A stretch of DNA of 64,000 nucleotides from Paracnuella aquatica (GTDB lineage Bacteria > Bacteroidota > Bacteroidia > Chitinophagales > Chitinophagaceae), in assembly GCF_003332885.2 (NCBI RefSeq), contig NZ_QOWJ01000001.1:620001-684000 (forward strand), read 5' to 3'. How positions within the stretch are numbered: the first letter of the stretch is position 1; each line of letters opens with the position of its first letter. Under the pieces are notes generated by a model. The model did not search any database. It saw nothing but the letters and a program-made list of their open reading frames with translations, and was not told the origin of the DNA. Below are positions 37,503-45,979 of this stretch, piece by piece. Position numbers and translations under genes: made by a program.

Positions 37503-38279
37503 ATGACACTGATAGCCGACTTATCCATTTTTGCCGACCCGGCAGTCTTAACATCCCTGGTCACCCTTACCGTGCTGGAGATCATTCTCGGCGTGGACAA
37601 CATTATTTTCATATCTATTGTTTCAAACAAGCTGCCCGCGGAGCAACAGCCGCGGGCCCGCACCTTGGGTCTCATCATTGCCATGGCATTCCGCATTATG
37701 CTGCTGCTGGCCATTTCCTGGATCATCAGCCTTACCGAGCCGGTATTTACCATTGGCTTTATTAAAAATGAGGCAGGCGAAGGGCTGGGCATCAGCTGGA
37801 AGGACCTCATCCTCATTGCCGGTGGTATTTTCCTCGTGTTTAAAAGCACATTGGAAATTCACCACAAAATGAAACGTCATGACCCCGGCGCACCCAAAAA
37901 AGCACCCTCTTCGTTCAGTGCCGTTATTTTCCAGATTGTGCTGGTGGACGCCGTGTTTTCATTTGACTCCATTTTAACCGCCGTTGGTCTTGTTGAAGAA
38001 GTGCTGGTAATGATCGTAGCCGTGGTTATTTCCATGACCATCATGATCTTTTTCGCCGGCCCCATCAGCCGGTTCATTAACAAGCAACCAACGCTGCAGA
38101 TACTTGCGCTGGCATTCCTCATCATGATTGGAGTGATGCTGGTTGCGGAAGGTTTCCACGAAGAAATCAACAAGGCATATATCTATTCGGCCATCGCGTT
38201 TAGCTTGGTGGTGGAATTGATCAACATGCGGCTGCGCAAAAATTCGGAAACGGTGCAGCTCAACAACGAAGAGCTTTAA
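37503..38279 (+). CDS. TerC family integral membrane protein
   Basis: The 258-residue protein has about seven membrane segments and the TerC hallmarks ILGVDNIIFISI (about 27-38), LIAMAFRIMLLLAISWII, IQIVLVDAVFSFDSILTAVGL-like helices with buried acidic residues, and LMVAEGFHEEINKAYIYSAIAFSLVVE. Members are linked to tellurite resistance and, in several bacteria, to manganese export or metal loading of secreted proteins. The acidic residues in the membrane support a metal-ion role. The 282-bp gap before it shows no gene. Confidence 0.9.
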   Translation: MTLIADLSIFADPAVLTSLVTLTVLEIILGVDNIIFISIVSNKLPAEQQPRARTLGLIIAMAFRIMLLLAISWIISLTEPVFTIGFIKNEAGEGLGISWKDLILIAGGIFLVFKSTLEIHHKMKRHDPGAPKKAPSSFSAVIFQIVLVDAVFSFDSILTAVGLVEEVLVMIVAVVISMTIMIFFAGPISRFINKQPTLQILALAFLIMIGVMLVAEGFHEEINKAYIYSAIAFSLVVELINMRLRKNSETVQLNNEEL

Positions 38280-38327
38280 TTGTTATGCTGTTAGCCGGTT
38301 TGGATAAGGCCGTTTAATAAATCGTAC

Positions 38328-38882
38328 ATGAGGATTGAGATTATTTCGGGGAGCCCGCGGCAAAACAGCACCACGCTGCGGGTTGCCCTTTATTTGCAAT
38401 GGCTTTTTTCCGAATCGGGCAACGATGCCGGGCTGATTGACCTGAGGGAACACCATTTGCCACCGATGGAACAAGTGTATTTTAGCCCGGAAGAAGCGCC
38501 GGAAAAACACCGTGAACTGGCCACCCGCATGTTTGCTGCTGATGCGTTTATTATTGTTACGCCAGAGTACAACGGCAGCTATGCGCCAGCCATGCAAAAC
38601 CTGTTCGATCATTTTCCCAAACAGCAGCACAAAGCCTTTGGACTAGTAACGGCTTCGCCGGGTGCATTGGGCGGCATCCGTGCAGCAATGAAGCTGCAAT
38701 TGTTTGTCCTGGCGCTGTTTGGCGTCCCCTCTCCTTTTATGCTCATTGTGCCAGGCGTTGATAAAAAGTTTGACGCAAAAGGCATTTTGATCGACGCGGC
38801 TTTTCAAAAAAATATTGATGTGTTCAAACAGGAATTCCTTTGGTTGGCCGGCCGGATGGCTGCAGCCACAACGCCTGTTTAA
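38328..38882 (+). CDS. NAD(P)H-dependent FMN reductase
   Basis: The 184-residue flavodoxin-fold protein has the FMN phosphate loop SGSPRQNSTTLRVA at about 6-19 and the signature TPEYNGSYAPAMQNLFDHF near 81-99. Relatives reduce FMN, quinones or azo dyes with NAD(P)H in the cytoplasm. It is followed 36 bp later by a pirin gene, so the two may form a small redox operon. Confidence 0.87.
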   Translation: MRIEIISGSPRQNSTTLRVALYLQWLFSESGNDAGLIDLREHHLPPMEQVYFSPEEAPEKHRELATRMFAADAFIIVTPEYNGSYAPAMQNLFDHFPKQQHKAFGLVTASPGALGGIRAAMKLQLFVLALFGVPSPFMLIVPGVDKKFDAKGILIDAAFQKNIDVFKQEFLWLAGRMAAATTPV

Positions 38883-38918
38883 TGCGTTTGAAAACATAAC
38901 CCTATAAAATCATTTTGC

Positions 38919-39626
38919 ATGGAAGTGGTATTGCACAAATCAACAACCCGTGGCCACGCTAATCATGGTTGGCTCGACTCGTGGCATACCTTTTCCTTCG
39001 GCACTTACCACGATGCGAGCCGCATGCATTTTGGCGCCCTGCGGGTATTGAACGATGACACGGTAATGGGCGGGGCGGGTTTCGGTCGCCACGCACATGA
39101 TAATATGGAAATCATTTCCATCCCGCTGGAAGGCGAGCTGGAACATGCCGACAGCATGGGCAATGTGCAACGCATTGTAAAAGGCGATGTGCAGGTAATG
39201 AGCGCCGGCACTGGCATCATGCATTCTGAAAAAAATGCTAGTCCGCACCTGCCCGTGCGTTTTTTGCAGATATGGGTCATTCCCAATAAAAAAGAGGTGG
39301 CGCCGCGCTATGCACAACAGGCCTTTGGCGATACGCAACTGCACAATAAGCTCGCAACAGTTGTATCACCAATGGGCTCATCCGAAGGCGTGAATATTTA
39401 CCAGGATGCGTGGTTTAGCCTTGGCATGCTGGATGCAGGAACAGCCGTTAGCTACAATTTAAAAGGCACCGCAAATCGAGTGTATGTTTTTTTGATTGAA
39501 GGCGATATTACCGTAAACGAAATTGTACTGAACCGGCGTGATGGTTTGGGCATCACGGATGTAGATAACTTGGAGATAGTTGCCAACAAAGCTGCCGAAG
39601 TGTTGCTGATGGAAGTACCAGTTTAA
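38919..39626 (+). CDS. Pirin family protein (YhhW-like)
   Basis: The 235-residue bicupin has the N-terminal cupin with metal ligands in GFGRHAHDNMEIISIPLEGELEHADSMG and VMSAGTGIMHSEKN (two His, then His and Glu). The sequence WLDSWHTFSFGTYHDASRMHFGALRVLNDD is typical of the E. coli YhhW group, which oxidises quercetin in vitro. The physiological substrate is unknown. A second, longer pirin lies at 45043-45909. Confidence 0.9.
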   Translation: MEVVLHKSTTRGHANHGWLDSWHTFSFGTYHDASRMHFGALRVLNDDTVMGGAGFGRHAHDNMEIISIPLEGELEHADSMGNVQRIVKGDVQVMSAGTGIMHSEKNASPHLPVRFLQIWVIPNKKEVAPRYAQQAFGDTQLHNKLATVVSPMGSSEGVNIYQDAWFSLGMLDAGTAVSYNLKGTANRVYVFLIEGDITVNEIVLNRRDGLGITDVDNLEIVANKAAEVLLMEVPV

Positions 39627-39667
39627 GGCTTTTGTTGCGCCATTCCGCTGACTTTAATCAAGTACAA

Positions 39668-40123
39668 ATGGCCGATGAGTCAGCCAAATGCTGGGCAAAA
39701 AAGGGGTGCTTTATAGAAGCACTAAAACTTAAACCCATGGTAGGCACTGTTCCCATCCCGAAACTGCACCTCGAATACCGCCTTTGGATTGCAGAACTCC
39801 AGTTTGCCAAAGAAGAAATCCGCATTTTTGAACACCATCTCGAAGAGTTGGTCAGCAAAAACTTTTTAATTGAAGTAACTGCGCAGGTGGAGCAATTTCA
39901 AAACCGGTTTATCCGCGAAAAAGAAGTGATCGATACACTGCGGCACGACCTGCACGGCGCCGAAGTACAACTGGTGGCATTTGTAAAAAAACTAAGCGGC
40001 ATGGGCCTCGAAAGCATCCGGATGGATAACCATTCCAAGCTACGCGACCAAATGAACACGTTCCGCAAATTATATAGCGAACTCAAGCAGGAATTCCGCA
40101 GGTTTGAAGCAGCGTGGTATTAG
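39668..40123 (+). CDS. Small helical protein of unknown function
   Basis: About 151 residues, soluble, rich in charged residues and mostly predicted helix/coiled coil: HLEYRLWIAELQFAKEEIRIFEHHLEELV and FIREKEVIDTLRHDLHGAEVQL show heptad-like spacing. I recognise no catalytic motif. The ATG at 39668 (MADESAK) is preferred over TTG at 39632. It lies just after the pirin gene on the same strand and may be cotranscribed. Confidence 0.65.
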   Translation: MADESAKCWAKKGCFIEALKLKPMVGTVPIPKLHLEYRLWIAELQFAKEEIRIFEHHLEELVSKNFLIEVTAQVEQFQNRFIREKEVIDTLRHDLHGAEVQLVAFVKKLSGMGLESIRMDNHSKLRDQMNTFRKLYSELKQEFRRFEAAWY

Positions 40124-40142
40124 GTATAAATAATGATTTTGC

Positions 40143-40171
40143 GATTGCTCCGGAAAATGAGCGGAGCAATC
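40143..40171. repeat. Stem-loop with 10-bp perfect stem
   Basis: GATTGCTCCG at 40143-40152 pairs exactly with CGGAGCAATC at 40162-40171. There is no T-run, so it is not a standard terminator. It may act as an mRNA 3' end or processing site for the preceding gene. The remainder of 40124-40418 shows no gene. Confidence 0.55.
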
Positions 40172-40418
40172 ATTCTGAGCGGAAATTCTTCAACAATACC
40201 GCTTTGCCTATCTATGATGAAAGCGGTTACACATTGCTGTCATTTTTTAATAGTGATTGGAATTGTTTCCGGCGATATATCTCATCAACATTCGTTAGTC
40301 TTTTAACCGACATCGCGCCGGCACAAAAAAGCTGTTGGTCGCCCGGTTAAATTCCTGATTTCTAACCCGTTGTTTTCTTTTCGTTGGTTTGCGTTTAACT
40401 TGCCGCAAAATTTGAAGT

Positions 40419-42743
40419 ATGCGGATCACCCTGTTCCTACTATGCTCCCTTTTTCTTTCCGGTACGGTGATAGGCCAAAAAATCTCCATCATTCCGAAAC
40501 CAGCCTCAATCACTACCGCTACCGGCACTTTTAAACTGACCGCTGCCACCAAGTTGGTGGTGCCGAACGATGCCGACCTGAATGCTGCCCGTTTTTTAAA
40601 CGATTACCTGCAGCAGTACCTCGGTTTTCAATTGCCGGTTACCAAACAGCGCGGGGCCAACAGCATTGTGCTGAGCACCCGCCAGCATATTGCAGCACCG
40701 GGCAATGATGGCTATGCGTTTACTAGCGGCCCAACCGGCATCACCGTTGATGGTGAAACCGGAGCCGGAACATTTTACGGTGTGCAAACCTTGATTCAAT
40801 TGTTGCCTGCGAATGCCGCACCGGGAATGCAGTCGGTAGCCATTCCTGCCGTTCGCATCAGCGATGCGCCCCGCTTTCAATACCGCGGCATGCACCTCGA
40901 TGTTACACGGCATATGTTCCCGCTGTCGTTCATAAAAAAATACATTGACTACTTGGCGCTGCATAAAATGAACTATTTCCACTGGCATCTTACTGATGAC
41001 CAGGGATGGCGCATTGAAATTAAAAAATATCCCCAGCTTACAAGTGTTGGCGGTTGGCGTGACGGCACCATCATTGGCCGCTATCCCGGTACCGGCAACG
41101 ACAACCAGCGCTATGGTGGATTTTACACGCAGGAAGAGGTAAAGGAAGTGGTGAAATATGCCGCCGACCGCTTCATCACTGTAGTGCCCGAAATAGAGAT
41201 GCCCGGTCATGCCTCTGCGGCTATTGCCGCATTTCCGTGGCTAAGCTGTTTCCCTGAAAAAGAAACCGAAATACCACACCACCCTTCTGCAGCGAGCAAG
41301 GCAAAAGGAGGAAAAAAAGTGCAGGAAACATTTGGCGTGTTTGAAGATATATTCTGCGCCGGCAAAGACAGCACGTTCCTGTTTTTGCAGGATGTTGTAG
41401 ACGAGGTAGTTCCGCTTTTCCCATCAAAATATTTTCATGTGGGGGGCGATGAAGCACCAAAAGAACATTGGGCCCAATGTCCCAAGTGCCAGGCCCGCAT
41501 TAAAGCCGAAGGCTTGAAAGACGAACATGGTCTGCAGAGTTACCTGATCCAGCGCATGGAAAAATACCTGAACGCAAAAGGCAAAACCATCATTGGTTGG
41601 GATGAGATCTTGGAAGGTGGCTTGGCGCCCAACGCTATTGTAATGAGTTGGCGTGGTGAGGCCGGCGGTATTGCTGCTGCAAAGGACAAACACCAGGTGA
41701 TCATGACGCCGGGCAGCCATGTGTACTTCGACCACAGCCAGTCTGGCGATGAAGATTCAGTAACCATTGGTGGGTTTACGCCTATTGAGAAAGTGTACAG
41801 CTACGAGCCGGTACCGAAAGAATTAAATGAAGCGCAAGCCAAATTTGTTTTGGGTGCACAAGCCAACCTGTGGACGGAATACATCCGCTATCCGCAAAAG
41901 GTGGAGTACATGGTGTTTCCGCGAATTGGTGCACTGAGCGAAGTGCTGTGGAGCCCTAAAGCCGGAAGAAGCTGGCCTGAGTTTGAGCAGCGTTTGCAAA
42001 CACAATTCACACGGTATAATACATGGGGTGTAAACTGGAGCAAGGCTTACTTTGACATTGCTGCAACCGTGCAGCCTGCGCAGGGTAATAAAGGCTTGCA
42101 GGTAAAACTTGCATCAAAAGATAAAACAGGCAAATTGACCTATGGCATCAGCGGAGTGCATTTTGCTAAAAACTACACCGCGCCAATTGTGGTAAACCAA
42201 ACATCGGCAATAACGGCCTTGTATAGCCGAAATGGCCAAGTGATGGATTCTGTTTCCGTGAACCTGATGTTCAACAAAGCCACCGGTAAAAAAGTAACCA
42301 TCAACCCGCCTCCTGCTCCCAACTATCCCGGCGACGGCGCGTTCACACTGGTGAATGGCATCATTAATAACAAAGGCATGACCCGCAGTGCCGAATTCAT
42401 TGGGTACAACGGCAAGCCCGTAACAATTGTAATTGACCTGGGTAGCGTACAGCCACTGGAAATGGTGGCAGCCCATGCACTTTCTGCCGGTGGCAGTTGG
42501 GTGCATCCGCCGCAGGAAATGGAAGTTTCCCTCTCTACCGACGGTACCAGTTACAAACGTATGGGTACAGCAAGAGAGTTTAAAGGGGTAACCCCGCAAA
42601 AGGGAATGCTGGAAGTGGTTGCGGAAGGACAGCGCGGCAGGTTTGTAAAACTTGTGCTGAAACCATTGGAGAAAATTCCTGCGAACCTGCCCGGTGCCGG
42701 CAATGCAGCATGGATGTTTTTGGATGAAATTGAAGTGCGTTAA
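40419..42743 (+). CDS. Beta-N-acetylhexosaminidase, GH20, secreted
   Basis: The 774-residue protein has a signal peptide (MRITLFLLCSLFLSGTVIGQ) and an N-terminal GH20b domain (IIPKPASITTATGTFKL). The catalytic TIM barrel runs from about 155 to 510 with RGMHLDVTRHMFPLSFIKKYID, HWHLTDDQGWRIEIKKYP and the catalytic pair D344-E345 in HVGGDEAPKEHW. The C-terminal part (about 560-774) looks like a chitobiase C-terminal/F5-8-type carbohydrate-binding region. It removes terminal GlcNAc or GalNAc from chitin fragments or glycoconjugates, using substrate-assisted catalysis in known members. It is followed by the tRNA-Arg gene. Confidence 0.93.
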   Translation: MRITLFLLCSLFLSGTVIGQKISIIPKPASITTATGTFKLTAATKLVVPNDADLNAARFLNDYLQQYLGFQLPVTKQRGANSIVLSTRQHIAAPGNDGYAFTSGPTGITVDGETGAGTFYGVQTLIQLLPANAAPGMQSVAIPAVRISDAPRFQYRGMHLDVTRHMFPLSFIKKYIDYLALHKMNYFHWHLTDDQGWRIEIKKYPQLTSVGGWRDGTIIGRYPGTGNDNQRYGGFYTQEEVKEVVKYAADRFITVVPEIEMPGHASAAIAAFPWLSCFPEKETEIPHHPSAASKAKGGKKVQETFGVFEDIFCAGKDSTFLFLQDVVDEVVPLFPSKYFHVGGDEAPKEHWAQCPKCQARIKAEGLKDEHGLQSYLIQRMEKYLNAKGKTIIGWDEILEGGLAPNAIVMSWRGEAGGIAAAKDKHQVIMTPGSHVYFDHSQSGDEDSVTIGGFTPIEKVYSYEPVPKELNEAQAKFVLGAQANLWTEYIRYPQKVEYMVFPRIGALSEVLWSPKAGRSWPEFEQRLQTQFTRYNTWGVNWSKAYFDIAATVQPAQGNKGLQVKLASKDKTGKLTYGISGVHFAKNYTAPIVVNQTSAITALYSRNGQVMDSVSVNLMFNKATGKKVTINPPPAPNYPGDGAFTLVNGIINNKGMTRSAEFIGYNGKPVTIVIDLGSVQPLEMVAAHALSAGGSWVHPPQEMEVSLSTDGTSYKRMGTAREFKGVTPQKGMLEVVAEGQRGRFVKLVLKPLEKIPANLPGAGNAAWMFLDEIEVR

Positions 42744-42840
42744 TTGCGTTGATTGGATTGCACAATTGCAATGCATCCATCAAACATCATTGCAATGCAA
42801 TGACTTAATAGGAATCTTTTAAAAATTTTTTTAAAAACTG

Positions 42841-42871
42841 TTGGTAGAAAACATAGAGCGCTCTATATTTG
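42841..42871 (+). promoter_or_regulatory. Promoter of tRNA-Arg, overlapped by a 14-bp palindrome
   Basis: TTG at 42841-42843 and TATATTTG at 42864-42871, separated by 20 bp, fit the Bacteroidota promoter consensus. The bases ATAGAGCGCTCTAT (42853-42866) form a perfect palindrome reaching into the -7 box. The tRNA 5' end is 58 bp past the box. Confidence 0.6.
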
Positions 42872-42928
42872 CACTCCGCTAAACGCAGTAATGCGGTGCG
42901 AAAAATAGAAAAAAGTCTTCAAAATACT

Positions 42929-43002
42929 GGCTGCGTAGCTCAACTGAATAGAGCATCTGACTACGGATCAGAAGGTTTCAGGTTTGAATCCTGACGCGGT
43001 CA
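42929..43002 (+). tRNA. tRNA-Arg (anticodon ACG)
   Basis: Full cloverleaf by hand: acceptor GGCTGCG/CGCGGTC with two G-U pairs, D stem GCTC/GAGC, anticodon stem TCTGA/TCAGA with loop CTACGGA (anticodon ACG), variable loop AGGTT, T stem TCAGG/CCTGA with loop TTTGAAT, and discriminator A. CCA is not encoded. Position 19 is A and position 56 is T, in place of the usual G19 and C56. The ACG anticodon normally needs A34-to-inosine editing by TadA to read CGN codons. Confidence 0.93.
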
Positions 43003-43019
43003 CTACCAACACAAATAAG

Positions 43020-43051
43020 GCCTTGTAAGTTAAAACTTGCAGGGCTTTTTT
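43020..43051 (+). terminator. Terminator of the tRNA-Arg transcript
   Basis: An 11-bp stem (GCCTTGTAAGT pairing with ACTTGCAGGGC, with G-U pairs), a short loop and a T-run lie 18 bp after the tRNA. The outer bases CCAACA and TGTTGG can extend the pairing. Confidence 0.8.
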
Positions 43052-43118
43052 GTTGGTGTAGACATTACTCTTCATCCAATTTATACGAATATAAAAATCG
43101 TTTTGCCCTGCGGAGTAC

Positions 43119-43244
43119 GTCATGCCGAACTCGTCTCGGCACCCCCTCGCATTAGGGAAATTTTGTAGGCTAACTTCCGAACATCTGCTTCTTTAATTGC
43201 CGCTTTTTATTTCATTGGAGATGCCAAAAAAAGGTCGGCATGAC
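43119..43244. repeat. Putative dispersed intergenic element with inverted 10-bp ends
   Basis: GTCATGCCGA (43119-43128) and its exact complement TCGGCATGAC (43235-43244) bound about 126 bp of non-coding DNA. The left end can also fold locally as TGCCGA/TCGGCA. The end sequence resembles short interspersed repeats common in this phylum. No ORF inside is convincing. Confidence 0.5.
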
Positions 43245-43398
43245 AACTCTGTTTTTAAAAAACACAAATTCATTTCAGATTCTTTCACTTTCTTTTTTAG
43301 CAGAGTTACAATTCGTGGAACCGTACACTTTCAATCCAAACAAGTACTCATGCTCATCGCAACAATTTTTTTAACCATTTATAGCCGCCGCATCGGGC

Positions 43399-43406
43399 TA
43401 CCTTTG
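43399..43406 (+). promoter_or_regulatory. -7 promoter box of the HAD phosphatase gene
   Basis: TACCTTTG matches TAnnTTTG. Transcription would start near 43412, which makes the ATG at 43414 leaderless and favours the ATG at 43444 as the real start. Confidence 0.5.
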
Positions 43407-43443
43407 CGGCGAAATGAATACAAGGAATTTTGCACAAGACACA

Positions 43444-44061
43444 ATGAGCGATTTAAAATTGCATCGGTTGAGTGAAATCACTGCAAATGGCTTTGATGCA
43501 TTGCTCTATGATTGCGATGGAACCCTTGCCGACAACATGCATTTACACAAAGCTGCATTTGTGCAAACGGCCCGGCAACATGGATTTGAGCTGGACCCGT
43601 CGATACTGGATGAAATGGCCGGTGTACCAACTGTTGGTGTTGCTGAAGAAATTTTGCAGCGCTACGCTGTTTCATTTGATCCAGTGCTTTTTGCACAGCA
43701 AAAATCGCAAACTTTTGTTGATGAATATTTGCCCCAAACCAAGCCGCTGGATTTTGTGTTGGAGCACTTAAAATTAAACGCAGGTAAAAAGCGCGTCGCT
43801 GTTGTTTCCGGTGGCAGAAAAAGTACCGTTTCAAAAACTTTGGCGCTGCTCCAAATCGATCACCTCGTGGAGGTACTGGTTTGCGCCGAAGACACATTAC
43901 GCGGCAAGCCATTCCCTGATCCGTTCCTGCTTGCAGCAAACACATTGGGCGTTGCTCCGGAGCGCTGTATGGTATTCGAAGACGGCAATCCCGGCGTAGC
44001 CGCTGCAAAAGCAGCCGGAATGAGCTGGGTGCGGGTGGATCAAATAAGTGGTGAGCAATAA
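43444..44061 (+). CDS. HAD-superfamily phosphatase (beta-phosphoglucomutase/GPH-like)
   Basis: About 205 residues. HAD motif I is D23-C-D25-GT in LLYDCDGTLADN, motif II is VVSGG, and motif III/IV lies in KPFPDPFLLAANTLGVAPERCMVFEDGNPGVAAAKAAGM. The cap between motifs I and II is helical (C1 cap). Members dephosphorylate sugar phosphates or isomerise beta-glucose-1-phosphate; the closest pattern is the YqaB/fructose-1-phosphatase-like group, but the substrate is not certain. The start was placed using the promoter box 38 bp upstream. Confidence 0.85.
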   Translation: MSDLKLHRLSEITANGFDALLYDCDGTLADNMHLHKAAFVQTARQHGFELDPSILDEMAGVPTVGVAEEILQRYAVSFDPVLFAQQKSQTFVDEYLPQTKPLDFVLEHLKLNAGKKRVAVVSGGRKSTVSKTLALLQIDHLVEVLVCAEDTLRGKPFPDPFLLAANTLGVAPERCMVFEDGNPGVAAAKAAGMSWVRVDQISGEQ

Positions 44062-44087
44062 TAAAAAAGACCTGCACTACGCAGGTC
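44062..44087 (-). terminator. Leftward terminator for the DsbA-like gene
   Basis: GACCTGC/GCAGGTC with a 5-base loop is followed on the minus strand by a T-run (the A-run at 44063-44068). It lies directly against the stop of the rightward HAD gene and ends the leftward transcript from 44836. Confidence 0.7.
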
Positions 44088-44257
44088 AATTCAACTTGTT
44101 TGCAGTTATTTCGATCAACGCGTAGCTAATTTGAACCTGGTTCTTAAGCAAATTTTCACAGCACAAGAGTAGTTGCAGGTCCATTTCATACGCCACCACT
44201 AGTCCTAAATTCAAACACAAGAGTTTCTGCAAAAATTCGACGAAGACGCTTTGCCCA

Positions 44258-44836
44258 TTAGGCACGTTTTCTTTTCGTTCCCACCGTAGGCATACTGGCC
44301 ACTTCCTGCAACAGATTGTTGATATGTGTTTTCACATTGCGGGTGCTCCAGGTGCCGTCAAACGATTTGTTGTTGATGAAAAAATGGGGAACATCACGAA
44401 CGCCCATCTTCAGGCCTTCCTGCAAATCGCCCTGCACCTGCCAGCCATACGTGCCATTCATCAGGTCTTCCAAAAAACGCTTGCCGGTAACGCCCACTTC
44501 ACGGGCATAGCTTTTCAGTGAAATGATGCCGAGGTTGCGGCGATTGGCAAAAAGCGCCTGGTGCATTTCCCAAAATTTGCCTTCCTGTCCCGCAGCCACT
44601 GCGGCTTCCGCGGCCTTGTGGGCACGCTGGTGCACTTTTGTAAGCGGGAAATGGCGGAACACAAAATTCACTTGTCCTTCGTAATACTCAAGCAGCTCTT
44701 TCACCACCTCATTGGCTTGCATGCACGCTTCGCTTTCATAGTCGCCAAATTCCATAATAGTTACTGGTGCATTGGGGTTGCCCACAACTATATCGCGTGG
44801 TTCTATTATTTCGGGTATATCTTTTACGTTTCTCAT
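44258..44836 (-). CDS. DsbA-like thioredoxin-fold protein lacking the first active-site cysteine
   Basis: The 192-residue protein has the Thioredoxin_4/DsbA architecture: GNPNAPVTIMEFGDYE, an inserted helical domain with FRHFPLTKVHQRAHKAAEAAVAAGQEGKFWEMHQALF, and the cis-proline loop VRDVPHFFINNKSFDGTWS. The active site, normally C-x-x-C right after GDYE, reads S35-E-A-C38, so only the second cysteine remains. No signal peptide is seen, so it is probably cytoplasmic. It cannot act as a normal dithiol oxidase; a monothiol, glutathione-linked or non-redox role is possible. The final residues are basic (GTKRKRA). Confidence 0.82.
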   Translation of the reverse strand: MRNVKDIPEIIEPRDIVVGNPNAPVTIMEFGDYESEACMQANEVVKELLEYYEGQVNFVFRHFPLTKVHQRAHKAAEAAVAAGQEGKFWEMHQALFANRRNLGIISLKSYAREVGVTGKRFLEDLMNGTYGWQVQGDLQEGLKMGVRDVPHFFINNKSFDGTWSTRNVKTHINNLLQEVASMPTVGTKRKRA

Positions 44837-45042
44837 TGTTTGTATAAAATAGCATTAAGGAAAAGGGCTCAAAGATCAGCAGTTAAATACTTCCAAAATC
44901 TTAAACTGTGTGCATCCACTACAAACAACATTTCCTACCTGCAATAGTTTTCCAGACCTAAAATATCTTTGCACACAGCTATCCATCTAATCCTTGCACA
45001 AATAATAATGCCGCCTGATCTTATCGCCCCACTCCTAATTTT

Positions 45043-45909
45043 TTAGTGGTTCCAGACACCAAATTTTCCCTGTTGGTAATCAACAAATGCCTTCCTAATT
45101 TCTTCTTGTGTATTCATTACAAAAGGGCCATGTGCAGCAATAGGTTCCTTGTTTGGCATCGCATGTCCAATGAGCACTAAAGCATCTTCTGATGCCTGCA
45201 CTTGTATCACAGTGCCCTCAGCATTGAACACAACCAGGTCATTGGCTTCTGCCTCCGAGCCATTCACCGAAAGCTTTCCACGGATCACATAAAACAACAC
45301 GTTGCGATCGGCGCCTACCGTCAACGACCACGATGCATTCTTTTGCAGCGCAACCGTTGCCAGTTGTACATCCGAAAGCGATTGCAGCGCACCTTTTTGA
45401 TCGGCCCAGGTGCCCGATACCGCATCGATCTGCACACCATTTTCCAAAACAATATGCGGGATCTCGGGATGTTGCAAACCCGTATACGCCGGCGGCGTGC
45501 CTTTCAAACGTGCAGGCAGGTTTACCCACAGCTGCAATATTTCCACAGGTCCGCCTGATGCTTTAAATTCTTCGGATGAAGTTTCGGAATGAATAATGCC
45601 CGCCCCTGCAGTCATCCACTGAATGCCGCCAGCTTTGATGTTGCTGTTGAAACCGGTGCTATCCTGGTGAACGAGGTCGCCGGTTACAATAATGGTCACC
45701 GTCTCAAAGCCTTTGTGCGGGTGTGGACCAAAAGGCAGGCCCGCATTATTTGGAGGATAGACTTGTGGGCCATGGTGGTTCAGGAAAATAAACGGGTCCA
45801 TCATGTCCATCGTTACGTTGCGGGACGGCATTACCCGGTAGGTATCCAGCCTATCGTAATCGGTGTAGCCTGCACGGTATATGGCATTGACGGGTTTTTG
45901 TATGCTCAT
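45043..45909 (-). CDS. Pirin family protein (human-pirin-like length)
   Basis: The 288-residue bicupin has the N-terminal metal site in GPHPHKGFETVTIIVTGDLVHQDSTG and MTAGAGIIHSETSSE. PVEILQLWVNLPA leads into the second, pirin_C cupin domain (about 175-285). Members can act as quercetinases or redox-sensing regulators; the physiological substrate here is unknown. It lies 70 bp after the nitroreductase gene on the same strand and may share its transcript. Confidence 0.9.
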   Translation of the reverse strand: MSIQKPVNAIYRAGYTDYDRLDTYRVMPSRNVTMDMMDPFIFLNHHGPQVYPPNNAGLPFGPHPHKGFETVTIIVTGDLVHQDSTGFNSNIKAGGIQWMTAGAGIIHSETSSEEFKASGGPVEILQLWVNLPARLKGTPPAYTGLQHPEIPHIVLENGVQIDAVSGTWADQKGALQSLSDVQLATVALQKNASWSLTVGADRNVLFYVIRGKLSVNGSEAEANDLVVFNAEGTVIQVQASEDALVLIGHAMPNKEPIAAHGPFVMNTQEEIRKAFVDYQQGKFGVWNH

Positions 45910-45979
45910 TGGTTACATTTTATTGAGTAACTGGTGTGGGGTAAAAATTGTGTACCCGCACAACAGCTTCGTTTGTGTA

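Noticed and set aside
40114-40350. Rightward 78-codon frame after the small helical protein
   Set aside because: It overlaps the end of the preceding gene, runs through a stem-loop and has no conserved features.
43197-43475. Rightward 92-codon frame across the HAD gene promoter
   Set aside because: It spans the repeat element and promoter and overlaps the HAD start in another frame.
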